Assembly: GCA_030141605.1 (NCBI GenBank)
Contig: JAQGDQ010000005.1
Location: forward strand, 485,758 to 549,757
Reading direction: 5' to 3'
DNA from: Tubiluchus corallicola
Taxonomy: Eukaryota; Priapulida; Priapulimorpha; Priapulimorphida; Tubiluchidae
Length of the DNA stretch: 64,000 nucleotides
Shown piece after piece: positions 27,831-39,800 of the stretch. Below the pieces are notes generated by a model. The model saw nothing but the letters and a program-made list of their open reading frames with translations. It ran no database searches and was not told where the DNA came from. Made by a program: the position numbers and the translations under genes. The first letter of the stretch is position 1; every line of letters starts with the position of its first letter.

Positions 27831-30800
27831 TGTGGGGGGGTTTGTATGGGTGTGAGTGTGGGTGGGTGTATGTGGGTGTGGGTGTGTGCGTGCATGCGTT
27901 TGTGTAAAAGAAGCATTTTAATCCTAATTTTGATGCGGTATAAAGACTTGCAATACTTGTTTGCTAAATAAGACCAATTGTTTGAATAAACATGTAATTT
28001 TTCAGCTAACATCAATGTTTGTGAAAGCACATTTGCAGAGCACATAAACTTAAAAACAGTACTGACAGTGGATGCTTTAATTGAACACTTGCAAAGCTGG
28101 TCTGCAAGGGATCATTTAAACTCTAACATACCTGCCTTGTTTTCAACCAGTCTTTCACATATGAAGGTAAAGTGATTTTTAATGTTTCATATCTTGTGTT
28201 GTGGTTTTTTTTTTGAGGTAATTTAGTCATTTTTTGGCTTTTAGAGAAAAGACTAATTGTTACCACTGGCTGGTGAGTCCATTTTAACAAATTACTGTAG
28301 TTTGGACACTGTTTTTTATGTGGATATAGACAGTCTTTAGACAGTCAATACTAGAATCATGTTGCTTATAATTTTATGTTAATACAGGACCCAGTATCAC
28401 ATAGCCGTCTCTAACTTAATGACACCATTATTTATAGTTAACTGAATGTAATAATGACATCGTTAACTTTGTAACTTTATTTTGTGAAACCAGCCCCTTT
28501 TGCCATTTAATACATTTTAACACTATTGTTTTTAGGCTGTCTACTTGTACTTGTCCCACAATGTTCCACCAAACAAGTTGAATCACATTCTAGCAAATCA
28601 TCCTGTCATATTCATCCCATCTACAGTAGCAACGAATCCTGCTATGGTGACTCAGGGTAAAATAGTTTTGATCTAAATTTGATGTTTAAAGAAATAAAGA
28701 CATTGCATGTTTTTACACCTACACCTGATCCCCTCACAACTGTAATACAGAATTTAGATTTTAGAAGTTTAGCATTTTATAGCTGTTTCATTTGACACTT
28801 TACTTGACTTTGTTGAACATTTCATAAAAACCATTAGTCTGTATCTTTCAGCTAATAATAGATGAGATATCTAGACCTGTAATCATGTTTGTAATGGTCA
28901 ATCAGCTAATGACCCAACTTCGCCACCGTGGAACTGTTTTCAAATTAGAGTTTACAAGAATATGTAGATTCAGTCAAAACTTGTGTGACATGACAAATGC
29001 AGTTTTAGTATATGCTCAAGTTTGGATTTGCACTTTACGACAATTTATTACTACACATCAAATTGTTTTCATTCTGCAAACAAATAAAATTGTTAATGAC
29101 AAATGGATTTTTCAGGTAAATTTCACTTTGCAAAAGACCTTTGTTGGAATGATCCATCCGGAATGATGAGTAAATATCAAGCTTTGATGACTGAGTCAGG
29201 ATTTCAGCCGCAGCTATTTCTCTGTGATATTTATTATCAGGAATCTGAAAGATACAGCAAAATTAGAGTAACATTTTGTGCTCATAATATTTAAACTACC
29301 TAAACAATTATGCTTTTGTAAGCATAGTTATATAACCTTTTTACCAAGTTTTCTATGAATAAGTAAAGTTGATTTGAAATATAATCTAAGTTTGTACCTA
29401 ACGTAAGAATTTCAATAAGGAAAAATTAAGTTCGTGTTATGGAAATCTCAATCACAAAAAATGGCCAAACCATACAATTTGCATCTGCATTTTTGTGGGG
29501 TGCAAAGTGAAGTAGAGTTCTTTCTTGAAATTGGTAGTTTGTGAGTATTTTAACAAGTATGTTCTGACAGTTCTTTTTCTTTTACCACAATCACTTGGAT
29601 GCAAGTATAGCAGTATTGAGGGAGCTTGTGTATTTCTGCTTGCCGCCTCTGTTTTCTCTCAAATAATAGACAACAAAAGATATTTTTATAAATATTTGCT
29701 GCTACCTTAGAGTAAAAATAAATTTGTAGGCATTGTGTTTTGTTTTATTTATTTCATGGCCATATCCAGTTACCTACAGTTTGGAATGTTTATTTTTGTT
29801 GAAATTTTTAGGAGCCAGACTATCGCCAGTTATTCATATATGGAGGTGGAGTGAGAGAAGATCCACCAATAATGGATTATGTACAGCTTGTACAAATTAT
29901 CGCTACCAAAAATGAACCACCCACAAAGCCAATCATTCATGATGTGTGTGTTATATTTGAAACACTTGGCAAGAGATTAACTACAGGTAATTTACACTGC
30001 TGAGCAGCTGAGTATATAATCATCTTGCCTGTCTCAGCAAGACCATGCACTGCATTTAGAATACAGATATTTTTTAAGTTTTTGAATCTAATTTTTGTTG
30101 AGTCTATAGTCTTTAAGCCAACCATAACCTGCTTGGGAAAAAATGAAAATAGACGCAATAATTAATGTCAGTGTCATGTGCTTTGTCAAGTTTTCCGACA
30201 TGTTCTAACAGTGGTGATGATGACAATAAAACGGTGGCTGTGGCTATGACAGTATTTTATATGAGGTGTAATCAACAATGGTGGGGTTCTAAGAGCTCAG
30301 GCAAGTTTTTTAACTTAGGAACATAGCAGTTATTAGAAAGGTTACTTGAACTTGAATATTGAGGAGTTCATCGGAAATGCAAACTTAAACTGAAGTTATA
30401 AGTTCATCTACTAAACTATGACAAAAAATTAAAAAATAAATAATTTCACAGGAAACAGCGGTGTTAAGTTATACCAGCACTCAGATCGCACCGCTTTGGA
30501 ACTGGAACTCTGCCAAACTCCAATTATTAACTTAAACTTAAGTAAATTTCATTCTGACTGGAGGAATTTGAACTTTAATTAAGCCAAATTCTGATAAAAT
30601 TAATCCAAATGCAGGCAAATTTAGCCAAATCTAAGTGCAAAAATAGCTAAAATATTGCCAAATTCTCAAGGCAAATTCTTGAATGTTAGCTAAATAAGGA
30701 TACATGTACAGGCTTACATACTTAGTTCATTAGTGCTGCTATTTAGGTAGTTACTATCAACTTGGAACTTAAGCTTTGCCAAAACCTGATGGTGAACTTG

Positions 30801-33800
30801 AACTTGAACTTTCATTTCTGGCTCGGAGGAACTTGCATTAAAATGCTTTCACAGACCAAAATTGATGAACTGAATCCTCTGCATTAAAACTTTTTTTGGT
30901 TGTATAGTAGTGCATTTAGGCATTTTTCACCAGCTAATTTTACATTTGTGTTCAAAACTAAGTGTAACTGGAAATCAAGTGTAACTAGGATCGCTTTGCA
31001 ATAAAATTATTTTTCCATAAGTTTGAAGCAGTTGCAAGATTAATATTTTTATTGAAATATATTGAAAAATTGAAATATTGAAAAAACTATAAAAATCTGC
31101 TTCTTTACACCTAAAAACATTTAAAAACATTCTAGATTTATAGTTGTCATATTTTGCTCTTGTGTGCATATACTTCGTATACATTTAACACACGTAAATC
31201 TTGTAATCATTGAATACACATAAGTTTACAAGCTTGAAAGGAGCACGGGCATAGTGGCACATTTATTTATGTATGTGTTGAAATTGAAACATTTTCTGCC
31301 ATTTTTTCATCACTTGTACTTTTTTTATTTTTTAGGACAGTTAAGCAATGATATGTCCAATGATGTGGATATAAATAACCTTAAAGAAAGTCTACTGCAA
31401 GCGCGAATTTTTCCGACGAAGTGCAGCAAATGGGTATTTAATGTGAATTTGTTCTTACTTTAATACACGTTAATTTTATTACCCAGTTTAAAATTTGGAG
31501 TTGATGAATGCGATTTGCCTTGTTATTCACTAAATTTTAACACTGAAGACTTAATAAAATGAGGTTAAAAGAAAATTTGCTCGTGCGTACGTGCGTGTGT
31601 ATATATGTAGAGAGAGAGCGAGAGAGAGGGAGGGAGGGAGGGAGAGAGAGGGAGGGAGAGGGAGAGAGACGGGAAAGGGGAGAGGGAGAGGGGGAGAGAG
31701 AGAGGGAGTAAGCTAATCAATTTGTTTATTTACAAGGTCTCATCAAGAGATGATCCTATATTACCGGATAATGCAGCATTGCAGAAAGTTTTCAGTGCCT
31801 GTCGTGAAATTATGTTTCTTGACATTGACGTGTCTCAGCAAAGGATAATGGAAAAACGATACAAATTAGAAAGTATGTTTATCAGTACATTTTAATTTAT
31901 ATTAAACAAATAAGTAGAGCATACTTACTTTGTGTTGGATTTGGTAAATTTCTTAATATTGTAGATGGTTTCTTCTACTTTTCTTAATAAAATTGTATTT
32001 TTTATTGCATGCTATAGTTCTTTTCTTCTCTATGATTATTGCTAATGCTTATTATTTCTAACAAATTAAGATTTGTACTGAAAAATATAAACCAGGTTAT
32101 TTTACAGTTATTTGTAAAGTTTAAACAATATTATAAGTTTGACAGTTCCCAAATATATTGACTTATTCTACTTATCATAATAAAATGCTTGCTTATTGCT
32201 GAAATGTTTCAGATCAAAAGAAAATTAACGAAACCTTCGTTGGAGAGTTTTTACGTGTTTGTGACATAAAGAAGCTTAGTGAGTGCGTAGACACTGAGTT
32301 TGTAACGGAATCATACCAACCTTCGAATGCTACACAACACTACATATATACCATCTTACCTATCATTCAACGTTACCTATATACAAAACACGAGGATGCT
32401 TACCTAGCTGCAAAATCTCGGAATTTAGCAGCTGTTTTCAAAGTGATGACTTGTGCATCTGTAAGTGTTGTTATGATATGTTTATAGACCATTAAAAAAT
32501 GAAACTTGTGATGTATTTAAATTTTACAGCAAATATGTTTGAGTTCAGTTTTGAATCAGAGATGGAGAATTTCACGTGTATTAGCAGTACTAGTTACTAA
32601 TATAGGATTGCTTGTGAAGGAAGCATCTACAACATGCAACCGAGAAAATGCTTCTTAGTAACGGAGTTTGGCGTTCTTATAATCCTTGATTCAAACTTTG
32701 TGCAAGTTTCTTTCTGCATTTATTCAAATATTTTAGTACCCTTCTAATGTGAGGCTAGTGTAGGTTAGTACACCATAGTTAGCTATATACTGTGTATTGT
32801 TTAAATATTATCCGTGTAGAAACTTATGAAATAACTGGACTGATTATTACACGTGACTTTATGTAAATGCATAATGAGGATAGTCATCAAATTTTGTTGG
32901 AACAGGATTATAATTTAAGCAATAATTATGTTCTATTATTTGTTTTTCTTAGTTTCTGGGCTGGAAATTAAATAATGATTAATTAGTAATTGCAATAATT
33001 ACAAGTCATCTAACAAGTCTAATTAACCTTATTATGTGCCATTATTAGGTTGGCAAGTTGGAGCTTATCTACAGAATTAAGCATAAGCCAGAAGTTGTCG
33101 TATCAAAGCCTGAAATTTGCCGCATTGCTGAGGATGGCATGAATTTTTATGTACATAAAGACAACTTGAGAGCAGACAGTGAGCTTAACAAAGAATTGTC
33201 TCGATTTATATGCAAGGGACATGAGGCTGCAATAGAAGGGATTAGGTATGGTATCTTTTAGGGTGTTCATTTATCAGTATTATAGCCTTAGTGACACTAT
33301 AATTCAACTTTACAGAAATTCTTTTGACACAAAGTTAAATTGAAAGGAGACCCACTAGTCTCATTTTCTCATTTATAAAAACAGTTCTGAACTATGCCAT
33401 TTTGGCTGTTTTTAGATTCTATCTTATACTTGTTAAAAACATCTTTTCAAAAATATGTTTACTTATTTAGAAATTTCTCAATCAGTCTGGCTGGTGTGTC
33501 TGTCTTTGACACTTGTAGTGCAAGTTACACAAATTAATTGGAATTTTTTGGTGTGATGAGTGAGTAACTTTTAAGTAGGTGGATTTCAGCTGATACTGGT
33601 GCACTTCGCAATATTTTCTAATGTCGTATTCAAACTTCACTGGAGTTTTGTTGGTTTTTGCCTTCAGTTATTTTATGTAACTTTTGTATATTACTGTCAG
33701 TAACAAATTTAATTCTTAATGCCAAGAATAGTGATAATTAATTAAGAATTCCGCACTTAAGACAATGAAAAAATACAAAGTTCCAAACAGACAAGATCGT

Positions 33801-36800
33801 TTATAATCAGGTGATGAAAAACAGAAAAGAGAAAAAAATCACATAAAGATATTAATACAATTTTTTAGTGTTTATAAATAAAAAACACCATACTTCAAAA
33901 AGGATGCACACATTAAAAACACAAATGGTTAGAAAATAAAAAATGTAAGGAAAACACAGATATAGAAAGTAGAACCAATGACCACAATCACTGTAACAGA
34001 GAGAGAGAGAGAGAGAGGTCCATATCCTACTTTAATGTTAAGCAAAGCAGTAAATGTGAGTTATTTGTATGCTTAATGCTTAAATATATACAATAATATG
34101 AATTTGAATAAGCTTGGGTCATCCTCATATTCGTTAGTCTTGATACTCCATTCTCCACAATGGAGTTGTGGATAACCTTGATGCTCCATTCTCCTTAAAA
34201 ATATGTGGTAAAAATAATAACACAATTGCAAATATAACTGGGGGAAATAGGGTAAAATTCTAAACAAGGATTGTGGTTCAGCCATTCGCAATAATACAAA
34301 ACTTTTTTAGCATCAGGGCTTCATACTATGTTCTTTGACTTCAAAGTGACATGTTTGATAAAATGTTTAGAGGACCATTTGATAACAGAACGGATGAAAC
34401 CATAAAAGTGCCTGATGTGGAGCCAGAAGCTTTTCAGTTATTCTCATTTGTTTATACAGATGAACAAATCACTTGTGATACTGTCTTAACCATTTTGTAC
34501 AGAGTTGAAAAGTATGGTATTTGTGGACTTGAAAATCTTGCAGAGACACTTCTATTTCAGATGATTCAGTGAATCAGATGTTTCAGATCATTCAGATGTT
34601 TTAATGAGTGAAATGTTTCAATTCAGTGTATGTGTATCTTTATGCAATCTGCATTCTTTTATGAAGTGAACATACAAATGGAGTGCTTGGGTTTAAAATT
34701 TGTACAATTACCGTACGATAGGCTTCTAATTTTTTAAAAATGATGAATTGAAAATCACAGAACTGCTACTTGATTCAGTTCCTTAATGGGTAAATTCAAA
34801 ATGTAGGCCTAACAATTTGGAGTCTAATACATGCAGTAAAAGGAAATTTTTAAAGTATGGCCCTTATCAAATATGTTTTCCAGCCATGGATCCCAATGTT
34901 TTCACTAGACGACCAGTGCTTTTTTGACTGTTAAATGATACTGAGATTTCAAATGTTTTGCTGTACCACCACAACAAGAAGTTGGGATCGACAATGTTTC
35001 CCACAAAAGTCTGCAAAACTATGCGTCATCCATTAAATGGATTTTCCACTACATCCAAAATGTTTTAGCTTTGTCACCAGGCGGGAACACAAGGTTTTTC
35101 TTTATAAACTAAAAAAACTTGTGCCAGTACATTTTTACAGGTGATGCCTTAGTAAAAGTTGATATCGTAATCCTAGTGACAAAGATGAAATTGGATACTG
35201 TGTTAATGTTGACATTGCTCTTGTGTTGAGTGATAGTCGATTTTGTGCACCATTAGTACCAGGTTGCCTTAAGTTGATAACAAATTTCACCATAAGGTTG
35301 TGACCTGCAATTTAGCACGTGTGACCTATGATAAAGTTGGCCATGGGACAGTCTGTTACCTCACCTTTTTAGTTAACTGTTTTAGTCTAGGTGATGAATG
35401 TGATGAGTTTGTTAACAGTGAAACAGTTAGAGTTGGACTGTACCTTTAGAATAAAATGACACAACAAAAGTTACCGAATATCAACAAAACAGTTAATAGC
35501 ATGCAAGTTGTTCATGTTTCAGTGGCTGTATAGTTTTTAAAGAATTATCTAGCCTGTATCATTCAGCTTGATTTTGATTCTTTCAGCGGAACAACATTTT
35601 TACATTGCGTTGTTATTTTAGTGGCATCTGTTTATATTGTAGCCGCATAGCTGCTAATTAAAAATAAATTGAATTGGTTTGTAATTATAATATAGCAATA
35701 GTAAACTCACAACCAGAAATGCTGAATTGGTTGGCAAGACACTATAATTGAGTTAATATCCAATGGGCTCAGTGGTCTTATGCTATCGTGTTAGATATGT
35801 AATTCAAGAGTTTGATTTGAAAGAGATTCATTTTCACTTTTTTATGTTTTTTTTCTATTTGCTCTGTCATGTTTGGTTCCAAAATTTGATTCTTGGGATT
35901 TCATTATACCCTTAACACTCACCTATTAGGTTTCTTCACTTTCACATTGCTTAAACTGGTGTTAAAAAAGAATTGGTTGTTGCAACTCTGCCTTACTAGG
36001 ACTCCTGGTATATGCTTGTAATAACTAGGACCTTGGTATATTTAAACAGGAGTCTGATTATCTAAAAGACCATTATTCATCACTTTTATTTAGATGATCA
36101 CAAAGGATAGGACATTTTTGGAACTGGTTAACCAGTTGCAGTTTGTCCATTAAGATGAATGAAGCTATAATTACCAAACAGCCCAGGGACAGATCTGGGT
36201 CAGTCTGGCAAAAGCTTGATTTTGGGCTCAAAATAGCATTTTTTACTGGTTTTTTTATTTCAGAGGATTTTTGGCTCGGATCAAACCAAAACAGCTAAAG
36301 CAATCAGAGTTACTAGAACAGTACTTAAAAGAGGAAGACATTGAGGAAATTCCCTCAAATGAAGAGGTGTGGCTTGTCATGCCTCCACGTGCTCCAATGC
36401 CACAACCTCCCTCTCCACTATCTGTACCCGTGTCATCTAAAGGTATTTTTGCGTATGCAGTGTTTTTACAGTCAAAACTGCTTAACAAAATGTTATCTCT
36501 GAAGACTAGTTACAAAAGTAAGGTAGTTGACACTGTGTTCCTACTAGTCATTTTTACATGATAGGTTTGAGCATTTTCCATTAATCCTCACCAGACCTCA
36601 GCACATTTAAAATATCATCAAATCTATTTATGTAATTGCCAGGAATTTTCTAGATTATTTTGTTGTTCCGAGAATGTTGTATAGCCTCTAGTCTCCCGAA
36701 AATTTTTGTGACTACACTTGTGGAAATAAATTTACTGCCAAACCCCAGTTTTACTCTAACCAACATTTTTTATTTTGCTGCGGCTGTACTGATATGGCAA

Positions 36801-39800
36801 AGTAAACAATACTACTACTGCTGCTGCCACCGGGAATGTTGTATAGCCTCTAGTCTCCCGAAAATTTTTGTGACTGCACTTGTGGAAATAAATTTACTGC
36901 CAAACCCCAGTTTTACTCTAACCAACATTTTTTATTTTGCTGCGGCTGTACTGATATGGCAAAGTAAACAATACTACTACTGCTGCTGCCACCACCACCA
37001 CCATCACCAAAACTCTACACCACTACTGCTGCATTGCCAGTACAGTGGGCGTCATTTATTAGATTCACAGTTAACAGAATCAGTCGCTTAAATGACTCAC
37101 AAATGTCTGGCATGGGCCACTCCAATTCAAAGTACATGTATGCAATTCACTCAAATAACTCCACATAATTGACTCAATATTTTTGCTTCGTATGCTTAAA
37201 ATACAATACCTGTGTGTTGAGAACTATAATGTAGGTAGAAACAATCATGTTAAGTACCATTTTGTTTGTAAGCTGGTACGTTTATCACGCACTGATATGC
37301 TGGGTCAACAGTTTTGTTTTGAGTCTGTCACTCGCTGCAATTAACCTCATTGTTTCTGGAAGCTAAACTTGATCATTTGCCCTGCAGTTGCTTTTGAAGC
37401 TCCTGTTGGTTTTCGTGGAAGCACCACCAACAGCTTTTCACAGTGGAAACACGGTTATCACCAACTTTAGCTCAATCATGTCAAGCATTAGGTGTTTTGA
37501 GTCAATATGTGCAGCATGCGATAGCAGATTTCTAATGTTTTTAAGAACTTTATAGAGCAACTTCTTTGTGAAGAAATGAAACAACAGACTTTGCACGATT
37601 TTTTCTCATTTTTTAGTGTAAATAAACAGATCTTTGGGATTTTTTTGCTAATTCACTTACTTATTCTTAAATAATTGCACAGATTTTTAAATAATTGGAG
37701 ATAGGAATTTGACATTCATTAATTTCTAAAATTCATTTGAAGCTTTGCAGTGCATGCTAGCCTGATGAGTGATGACTCTATAGTAAAAATGCTACACCAG
37801 TCATGTAATAGATTCTGTCGGTTAATTAGCACAAAACACTTTCATCCAAAAGTGAGTCTTGATTATTAATTGCTGTTGCTGCTACTATATCTACCAACCA
37901 TGAAATTTAAACTTTAACAAATGTGGGGGTTTCAACATGTTCTCTGAAATAAAAATCTTTTAAGGTTCTAAGTTATTTTATTCTGAATTTTTAAATTTGA
38001 GGTCCACATGAACCCAGTGGATTGTTTTGTGACTTTTTTCAGTAGTTCAAAATTCGGGATGAAGGTTAATATGATTGTTTTTATAAACATAGCATTTTCT
38101 TATAAAAACATTTTATGCAATTTGTTATGACAAGTTTAATAGAACAAGTCTCAAAAGCAAAATTCATCTCATTATAAATGGGGGAAAGTCTGTCAATGTT
38201 AAATATTTCTTACAGAGCAAAAATCTGTAGTAAGTGATGTGCATACTCTTATGTCATGGCCGCCAATGTCTGGAAATGCAAGTAGACGAAACGCTAGTGA
38301 TGGATCACATCCAGAGTTAAAGCTCTACCCAATCCCAGAACGACCACAGCAGGTAGTCTATATGCCACCACAAGAGATTTCTACAAATGAGGAACCTCCT
38401 GACAAAAAACTGATTTCGGACGTTGAGCAAATACCGGCTGTTGCAAAGAGCTTGAAATCTGACCACAGTGAATCAAAGAATGGCGTGCCCACATCTCACT
38501 CTGATAAGAAAATTGCAAAACCAACTAGTGCTCCCACAAGAGGAAGTGAGCCTGGTAAGGCAAATGTTTTAACAATATTTACATACAGTGAAAGTTTTGA
38601 GCATTTCTCAAATTAATACTCATCAGAAAAGTCATCTTAAAATTCATTCAAGATAAGATAAGTAATAGATAAGGTATTTTCTGTAGGCTGGCATTTGACA
38701 AGTCTAAGAGCTACTTCTTGATTAGTAGATCAAGAAACAACAATTTAAAAGTTAACATATTAATTTATTTCAATTTTAGAAACACTGGAACATGTAACAA
38801 AATTTTGATAGTAGTTTATGTTAAAGTGCATTCATGTAGTTTATGCAAATGTGTCATTTTAAAATTTGTCATTTTTGGAAAAATGCTGCATTATCCTAAA
38901 TATCTGTTACACTGATTACTCATATTTTTGTGATACTTTTTTGTGTTTACAGGTGAACGACAAAAACATAAAATATCTACCAATGAAGTAGAAATTTGTA
39001 AAATAACAAAAAGTGATAGGGAACTGCAAAACGATAAAGCGGTTAGCTCTGTTACTTGTTCAAAAAGTGTTCAATTTCTCGGTCATACACAAACTGGTAC
39101 AGAAGGTACATTTCTAGACCGTGGTGATGCTTCACCAGAGCACATTGAAGGACAGGGGCATGTAGAATTTTCAACTTCACATTCACCATTTCAGCAGCAA
39201 CTCTCTGCTATTGCTCATCAAGATCTATTGATTAATGATCAAGACTACGTTCAGGAGTACATTAATTTTACAACTTCATTAAGGGATATGGAACATTCAC
39301 CAATTAAGAATGTCTTTTTAAACTTAGGTATGTTACAATAATGCTTTTGTATTAATCGATAATTGATCAAAATTCAGTCTGATTTCTGAAATGTCACTAA
39401 TACATGTTAAATTGATGACACGAAGCATGGGTTGTTTCTTGCCTGTATTTATTTTTCAATTTGCTGCTAAAATTTAATGGACATTTTATTTAGATGAAAT
39501 CGTCACTGATAGTAATCCTGAAGTATTTGAGCACCTTGAATGGCATCACGATATAGAAAACTTACCTTCTGAAATTCCTGAAGATTGCACAGGTTGGTTC
39601 AAGTTTGATAATAATAACTGCATTAAATGTTTTAATAAATATTTATTGCTTGATTAATAAATGCTTGTGGATTCTCTGACAATTTGCAGACACTGAATCA
39701 ATTGGACGTTGGGGTGAAAATTTCATTTACACCTATCTAAAGCACATAAAGGAGACAGAGGAAGTTTCTCAGTTAATTGACGTTGTATGGGTAAATGAGC

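Larger units (their letters stand above)
17825..33245 (+). other. Exons 17-32: long helical middle region of the NO VEIN-like protein
   Basis: Sixteen exons encode residues about 1581-2518. No enzyme motif is recognised. Trp-rich patches recur in the manner of NOV-like proteins, for example YDWTLLDPCYLVHDENWQNW followed by RRFFAKLGVQDFL, and SFSLLLKTTPWLPTVNFRG. Later segments (FHFAKDLCWNDPSGMM; EPDYRQLFIYGGGVREDPP) also match the family's general pattern. Exons range from 98 to 248 nt, phases 0, 1 and 2 are mixed, and all junctions agree. I infer a scaffold that couples the ATPase to the C-terminal domain, by analogy to the large helical regions in sacsin. Introns here hold MITEs, tandem repeats and simple repeats. 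Confidence 0.8.
36264..39592 (+). other. Exons 33-36: Pro/Ser-rich linker of the NO VEIN-like protein
   Basis: Exons 36264-36442, 38216-38554, 38953-39327 and 39494-39592 encode residues about 2519-2849. The region is rich in Pro, Ser, Lys and Glu, with the patches MPPRAPMPQPPSPLSVPVSS and TLMSWPPMSG, and looks disordered. The SWPP motif recurs at this position in NOV-like proteins, as far as I recall. Near its end the protein becomes helical and acidic (EVFEHLEWHHDIENLP) before the C-terminal domain. The 3' part of exon 33 with its downstream intron is duplicated about 5.2 kb away (see the repeat at 41545). Confidence 0.78.

Noticed and set aside
27528-28045. Long open frames on both strands (Cys-Val and His-Thr repeats)
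   Set aside because: They are translations of the GT/GTGC microsatellite inside an intron, with no similarity or splice support.
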